Positions 6,336-9,295 of a stretch of DNA of 9,295 nucleotides are shown here, piece by piece. Below the pieces are notes generated by a model. That model saw nothing but the letters and a program-made list of their open reading frames with translations, did not search any database and had not been told where the DNA came from. Position numbers and translations under genes: made by a program. Location of the stretch: positions 1 to 9,295 of the forward strand of contig JAKZSU010000112.1 in the NCBI GenBank assembly GCA_047517485.1. The letters are read 5' to 3'. How positions within the stretch are numbered: position 1 is the stretch's first letter; the number at the start of each line of letters is the position of its first letter. The DNA is from JAKZSU01 sp047517485 (GTDB lineage Bacteria; Pseudomonadota; Alphaproteobacteria; UBA7887).

Positions 6336-6345
6336 AACGAAGCCT

Positions 6346-7722
6346 ATGCCGCACGATCCAAGGCTGGTCGCCGACGAGAGCAAGATCGAGGAACTCCGGC
6401 ACACGATCCCGGATTGGATCAAGCGGCTGGAGCGGCCCCAAACCCCGTGCGTCACGCCGGCGTTCGGGCCCTTGGAGGGCATCCGCGCGGTCGGCACCGG
6501 GCAGCTCATCGCGCAGCCCTATATCGGCACCAAGCTCGCCGAGTTTGGCGCCGAGGTGATCCATGCCGAGAAGCCCGGCGGCGACGTGTTCCGTTTCACC
6601 GCGCCGCAACTGGTGCGCGGACCCCGCCCGCATGGCTGCGACGAGGCCGAGGTCACCAAGAACAAGCTGTCGATGGGGCTCGACTTCAAGCGGGCGCGTG
6701 GGGTCGAGCTGCTGATGGCGCTGTGGAAAATATCCGACGTGTGGATGGAATCGTCGGCGCCCGGCACCCTCGAGCGCAACGGGATCACCAACGAGTTGGC
6801 GCTGGCGGTCAACCCGGCGCTGGTGATCGTCCGGGTCAGCACCTACGGGCAATTCGGCAAGGAAGAGTATCTCGGACGGCCGGGGTACGATGCGATCGCG
6901 CAAGCCTATGGCGGGATGATGAACTTGACCGGCGACCCCGCCGGGCCGCCGCAGCGCGCCAAGTCCTATACCGGCGATTACATCACCGCGCTCACCGGCT
7001 GGGCGGCGACGATGATGGCGCTGTGGGAGGTCAAGAAATCCGGCCGCGGCCAAGTGATCGATCTGGCGCAATTCGAGGCGGTGGCGCAGACCAACGGCAA
7101 CACCCTGCCGCTGTTTACCGGCGAGGGCGCGGTCTATGGCCATAGCGGCAATCGACCGCCGGGGTTCCAGCCCTACGATACCTTCGAATGCAGCGACGGC
7201 TGGGTCTATATCGGCGCGCTCGGCGGCGCGATCTATGACCGGGTGCCGGAATTCCTCGGCCTCGACCTTGAGGAATACAGCTACGACGAATGCTCGAAGG
7301 ATGCCGCGGCGGTTGCTTCCGAGAAAGGCCGCGAGCTCGACCGGCGGCTGCGCGAATACTGTGCCGCGCATACCGCGCTCGAGGTGGATACCGCGCTGAA
7401 TGAGGCGCGGATCGGCTGCGCCCGGGTGTTCAATGTGCGCGACCAGTATAATGACGAGCACTATGCGGCGCGCGAAATGACGGTGCCGGTGCTCGACCGT
7501 CAGTCGGGGGTGCCGGTCCGGGTCTTCGGCGTGGTGCCGAAAATGTCGCTCACCCCGGGACGCATCTGGCGCGGCGCGCCGTCGATCGGCGACGACACCA
7601 CCGACATCCTCGCCACCATGCTGGGCTTAGACGAGGCCGAGATCGACGCGCTCTACGCCGACGGCGCGGTGCACCGCACCGAGCCGTACACCGAGCCGCA
7701 GGTCGAAGCCGCCAATCCGTAG
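6346..7722 (+). CDS. Family III CoA-transferase (CaiB/BaiF type)
   Basis: A 458-residue cytoplasmic enzyme that moves CoA between carboxylic acids; the substrate cannot be read from sequence. The N-terminal part has FGPLEGIRAVGTGQLIAQPY and KLAEFGAEVIHAEKPGGD, the usual family III opening, then NKLSMGLDF. GRPGYDAIAQAYGGMMNLTG contains the expected catalytic Asp (D182 from the ATG at 6346), and GDYITALTG and GQVIDLAQFEA follow. Length suits the family, with a ~40-residue extension before the core. It starts 82 bp after the glutaminase fusion with its own ribosome site; a downstream flavoprotein gene resembles dimethylglycine dehydrogenase. A role in carnitine or betaine-type compound use is a guess from context; formyl-, succinyl- or other acyl-CoA transfer is equally possible. 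Confidence 0.88.
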   Translation: MPHDPRLVADESKIEELRHTIPDWIKRLERPQTPCVTPAFGPLEGIRAVGTGQLIAQPYIGTKLAEFGAEVIHAEKPGGDVFRFTAPQLVRGPRPHGCDEAEVTKNKLSMGLDFKRARGVELLMALWKISDVWMESSAPGTLERNGITNELALAVNPALVIVRVSTYGQFGKEEYLGRPGYDAIAQAYGGMMNLTGDPAGPPQRAKSYTGDYITALTGWAATMMALWEVKKSGRGQVIDLAQFEAVAQTNGNTLPLFTGEGAVYGHSGNRPPGFQPYDTFECSDGWVYIGALGGAIYDRVPEFLGLDLEEYSYDECSKDAAAVASEKGRELDRRLREYCAAHTALEVDTALNEARIGCARVFNVRDQYNDEHYAAREMTVPVLDRQSGVPVRVFGVVPKMSLTPGRIWRGAPSIGDDTTDILATMLGLDEAEIDALYADGAVHRTEPYTEPQVEAANP

Positions 7723-7829
7723 TGCCGCCACCGCGCGCCCGAGCCAATGCGAGGCAGCCTGCGTGGCGCGTGAACGCGCTTTAAAACAAAGGAACCCAGT
7801 CTCCCCCACCATCCAGCCGGCACCAGCGC

Positions 7830-7848
7830 CCGTGAGCTCCGCTCACGG
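7830..7848. repeat. Hairpin 1 of the intergenic array
   Basis: CCGTGAGC-TCC-GCTCACGG, an 8 bp perfect stem with a 3 nt loop, immediately upstream of the second repeat unit's GCAAGCGCG lead-in. Confidence 0.65.
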
Positions 7849-7916
7849 CAAGCGCGACCGCGCGCCCGAGCGTATGCGAGGCAGCCTGCGTGGCGCTTGA
7901 ACGCCCGCTGAATCAA

Positions 7917-7941
7917 CCGGACTGCGCGACGCGCAGGCCGG
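7917..7941. repeat. Hairpin 2 of the intergenic array
   Basis: CCGG-A-CTGCGC-GAC-GCGCAG-G-CCGG, a 6 bp inner stem and a 4 bp outer stem separated by one A/G mismatch, with a 3 nt loop. It lies between repeat units 2 and 3. Confidence 0.65.
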
Positions 7942-8006
7942 CAAGCGCGACCGCGCGCCCGAGCTAATGCGAGGCAGCCTGCGTGGTGCGTGAACGCGCT
8001 TTAAAA

Positions 8007-8041
8007 CCAAACCGCGATGAGTCTTACTCATCGCGGTTTGG
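8007..8041. terminator. Perfect 16 bp stem, 3 nt loop hairpin (hairpin 3 of the array)
   Basis: The left arm 8007-8022 (CCAAACCGCGATGAGT) is the exact reverse complement of 8026-8041, with loop CTT. A-rich sequence precedes it and TATAAACTC follows, so it could act as a terminator in either direction, best read leftward, where the flanking TTTTAAAG supplies T residues. It may equally be a mobile palindromic repeat. It shares the tip TACCAA/TTGGTA with the MITE-like element ends, which may be coincidence. Confidence 0.55.
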
Positions 8042-8095
8042 TATAAACTCTCCCCGTGGCGCGGGCGGACCGGGCCGTGGACGGTACTCCGGTAG

Positions 8096-8102
8096 AGGGG
8101 AG
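8096..8102 (+). promoter_or_regulatory. Ribosome binding site that fixes the GTG start of the flavoprotein
   Basis: AGGGGAG lies 5 nt before GTG at 8108-8110. The FAD-binding strand VVVIGGG begins six residues after this start, as expected, so GTG is the likely initiator. Confidence 0.75.
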
Positions 8103-8107
8103 AAGGC

Positions 8108-9259
8108 GTGAGAGAACATGCCCGCGTAGTGGTCATTGGCGGCGGCGTGGTGGGGGTCAGCACGCTTTATCACCTGGTGAAAAAAGGTTGGTCGGATGTG
8201 GTGCTGTGCGAGCGCAAGGAACTGACCTCGGGCTCGACCTGGCACGCCGCCGGCTTGTTGCCGCTGTATAATCTGAGCTACAGCGTCGGGCAGATCCACA
8301 AATATTCGATCGCGCTCTACAAGTCGTTAGCGGCCGAGACCGGACAGGAAACTGGCTTTCGCCAAGTCGGCAACCTTCGCCCCGCGACCAGCGCCGACCG
8401 GATGGACGAATTTCGCCGCTATGCCGGGATCGCCGAGACCATCGGTGTCGAGGCAAGCCTCTTGAGGGCCAACCAATTCATCGACCTCTGGCCAATCGCT
8501 CGGAGCGACGGCATCGTCGGCGCCATTCATCACACCGCCGACGGCTACATCCAGCCCGCCGATCTCACCCAGTCGCTCGCCAAGGGCCCGCGCGACGGCG
8601 GCGCCGAAATCAATCGTGGCACCAAGGTCATCGGCATCGACGCGCTGGCGAACGGCGAGTGGCGGGTGCGCACCGACCGGGGCGACATCGTTTGCGAGCA
8701 TGTGGTCAGCGCCAGCGGCGCGCACGCCCGGCAAACCGGCGCCATGGTCGGCCTCGACGTGCCGGTGATGCCCGCCGAACATCAATATTTGGTCACCGAG
8801 TCGCACCCCGACATCGTCGCGCGCCATGCCCAAGGCGCGCCCGAAATGCCGGTTTTTCGCGATCCCAACGCCTCGTACTATATGCGCGAGGAGCGTGACG
8901 GGTTGGTCCTCGGAATCTATGAGAAAGACGCGCCGATCTGCTTCATCGACGGCCCGCCGGAAACCTGGGAGAACGACCTTTTTCAAGCCAATCTCGACCG
9001 ACTCGAGCCGCATATTGAAGCGGCGATCGCGCGGGTGCCGGCATTCGGCGAGGTCGGCATCAAACAGGTGATCAACGGCCCGATCGCCTATACCCCCGAC
9101 GGCAACCCGATCATCGGCCCGGCCTGGGGGGTGCGCAACTTCTGGCTCAACGAAGGCTGTCAACGGCGGAGCAAAATTAGTCCACCCGGGCGGAGCAAAA
9201 CTAGTCCACTTAATGTTATGCGGTACGCGGTGTTGGGGGGTTGTCCCGGTAGTCCATAG
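8108..9259 (+). pseudogene. Dimethylglycine/sarcosine dehydrogenase-like FAD enzyme, truncated by the IS21-type insertion
   Basis: From GTG 8108 the frame gives about 350 native residues of a DAO-fold flavoprotein that oxidatively demethylates N-methyl amines. The dinucleotide-binding motif is GGGVVG (11-16) with E35 for the ribose. GSTWHAAG contains H46, matching the histidine that covalently binds FAD in dimethylglycine dehydrogenase. HQYLVTE, YYMREERDGLVLG and INGPIAYTPDGNP also match that family. After LNEG (347-350) similarity stops at base 9157, where an IS21-type end begins; the frame then runs through IS sequence to TAG at 9257-9259, adding about 33 foreign residues. Full-length relatives have about 800 residues with a C-terminal folate-binding (GCV_T-like) half, all lost here. 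The product lacks the last FAD-domain strands and is probably inactive. Whether the native 3' part lies beyond the IS cannot be seen. Confidence 0.85.
9165..9209. repeat. Tandem terminal repeats of the IS21-type end
   Basis: Two 21 bp copies, 9165-9185 and 9189-9209, with a 24 bp period and one mismatch (T versus C at the twelfth base change, ...AAAATTAG... versus ...AAAACTAG...). In IS21 elements such repeats bind the IstA transposase. Confidence 0.8.
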
Positions 9260-9271
9260 GAGGGACCCGCG

Positions 9272-9295
9272 CTGCTTCGTGTAGCGCTTGCGTTA
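9272..9295 (+). CDS. Possible start of the IS21 transposase gene (istA) at a CTG
   Basis: A strong AGGAGGG (9258-9264) is followed 7 nt later by CTG, and the frame stays open to the window edge (LLRVALAL). No ATG or usable GTG lies at a good distance: GTG at 9279 is followed at once by a stop. Only eight codons are visible, so this is tentative. Confidence 0.25.

Larger units (their letters stand above)
7730..8007. repeat. Three 58 bp direct repeats in an intergenic array
   Basis: Units at 7730-7787, 7857-7914 and 7950-8007 share ACCGCGCGCCCGAGC near the start and ATGCGAGGCAGCCTGCGTGG in the middle. Units 1 and 3 differ at 2 of 58 positions by eye; unit 2 differs from unit 1 at about 8, mostly at its 3' end. 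Units 2 and 3 also share the preceding GCAAGCGCG. Each unit has a small dyad around TGAACG (GCGCGT-GA-ACGCGC in unit 1, GGCG/CGCC in unit 2). The units alternate with unrelated hairpins. No protein is supported here; the array fills most of the 385 bp between the CoA-transferase and flavoprotein genes. Confidence 0.8.
9158..9295. mobile_element. Left end of an IS21-family insertion sequence (partial)
   Basis: The sequence changes abruptly inside the dehydrogenase gene at TGTCAACGGCGGAGC. Ends beginning TGT and carrying tandem copies of a GAGCAAAA...GTCCAC-type repeat are typical of IS21-family elements, which use multiple terminal repeats. Transposase genes and the other end lie outside the window. 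Family call from the repeat pattern only. Confidence 0.7.

Noticed and set aside
6325..6345. Earlier ATG for the CoA-transferase
   Set aside because: No ribosome site precedes 6325, while AGGGGAG sits between it and the ATG at 6346.
6184..7461. Long leftward open frame (425 codons) antisense to the CoA-transferase
   Set aside because: It is an antisense shadow of a GC-rich gene: composition rich in Arg, Gly, Ala and His, no recognisable domain, and the plus strand encodes a clear CaiB-family protein.
7730..8041. CRISPR array
   Set aside because: Units are 58 bp, only three, with unequal gaps holding hairpins rather than spacers of constant length, and no cas genes are present.
8327..9163. 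Leftward open frame (278 codons) antisense to the flavoprotein
   Set aside because: It crosses the IS junction and overlaps conserved flavoprotein coding sequence, so it is a shadow.
9213..9284. Short frame from ATG at 9213 within the IS21-type end
   Set aside because: It lies over the IS terminal region, has no ribosome site and ends after about 23 codons without protein-like features.

Overview
The window is GC-rich, densely coded bacterial DNA. Gene content (receiver-domain proteins with cyclase and PP2C outputs, RsbW/RsbV-like partner-switching proteins, a CaiB-type CoA-transferase, a dimethylglycine-dehydrogenase-like flavoprotein) and codon use suggest an alphaproteobacterium, perhaps Rhodospirillales-like. 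The taxonomic call is inference. Insertion-sequence ends cut a gene at both edges: an IS5-type element at the left (1-133) and an IS21-type element at the right (from 9158).

Region 1 (1-3366) is a signalling cluster. The IS5-type end abuts the last ~60 codons of a probable hybrid histidine kinase, whose front is gone. Three overlapping co-directional genes follow: a receiver-adenylate cyclase (332-1408), a receiver-PP2C/SpoIIE-type phosphatase (1408-2571) and an RsbW-like HATPase (2568-3011). A convergent gene (3366-3028) encodes a STAS anti-sigma-antagonist-like protein. The two receivers are close copies, so one kinase may drive a cAMP branch and a dephosphorylation branch. Phosphatase, kinase and STAS protein are the three parts of a classical RsbU/RsbW/RsbV switch. 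No sigma factor or other output target is visible.

Region 2 (3367-3917) is a ~550 bp non-coding stretch. It holds nested short inverted repeats upstream of the STAS gene and a 273 bp MITE-like element (3615-3887) with 31 bp terminal inverted repeats and apparent TAA target duplications.

Region 3 (3918-6263) is the most unusual gene: a 781-residue fusion of an EF-hand, a kidney-type-like glutaminase, two copies of the GLS-type ankyrin module, and a C-terminal RsbW-like HATPase closely resembling the stand-alone kinase at 2568-3011. It physically ties a metabolic enzyme to the partner-switching machinery.

Region 4 (6264-9295) is metabolic and mobile DNA: a family III CoA-transferase (6346-7722), a 312 bp array of three 58 bp repeats alternating with three different hairpins (7730-8041), then a flavoprotein dehydrogenase beginning at a GTG (8108) and cut after about 350 codons by the IS21-type end.
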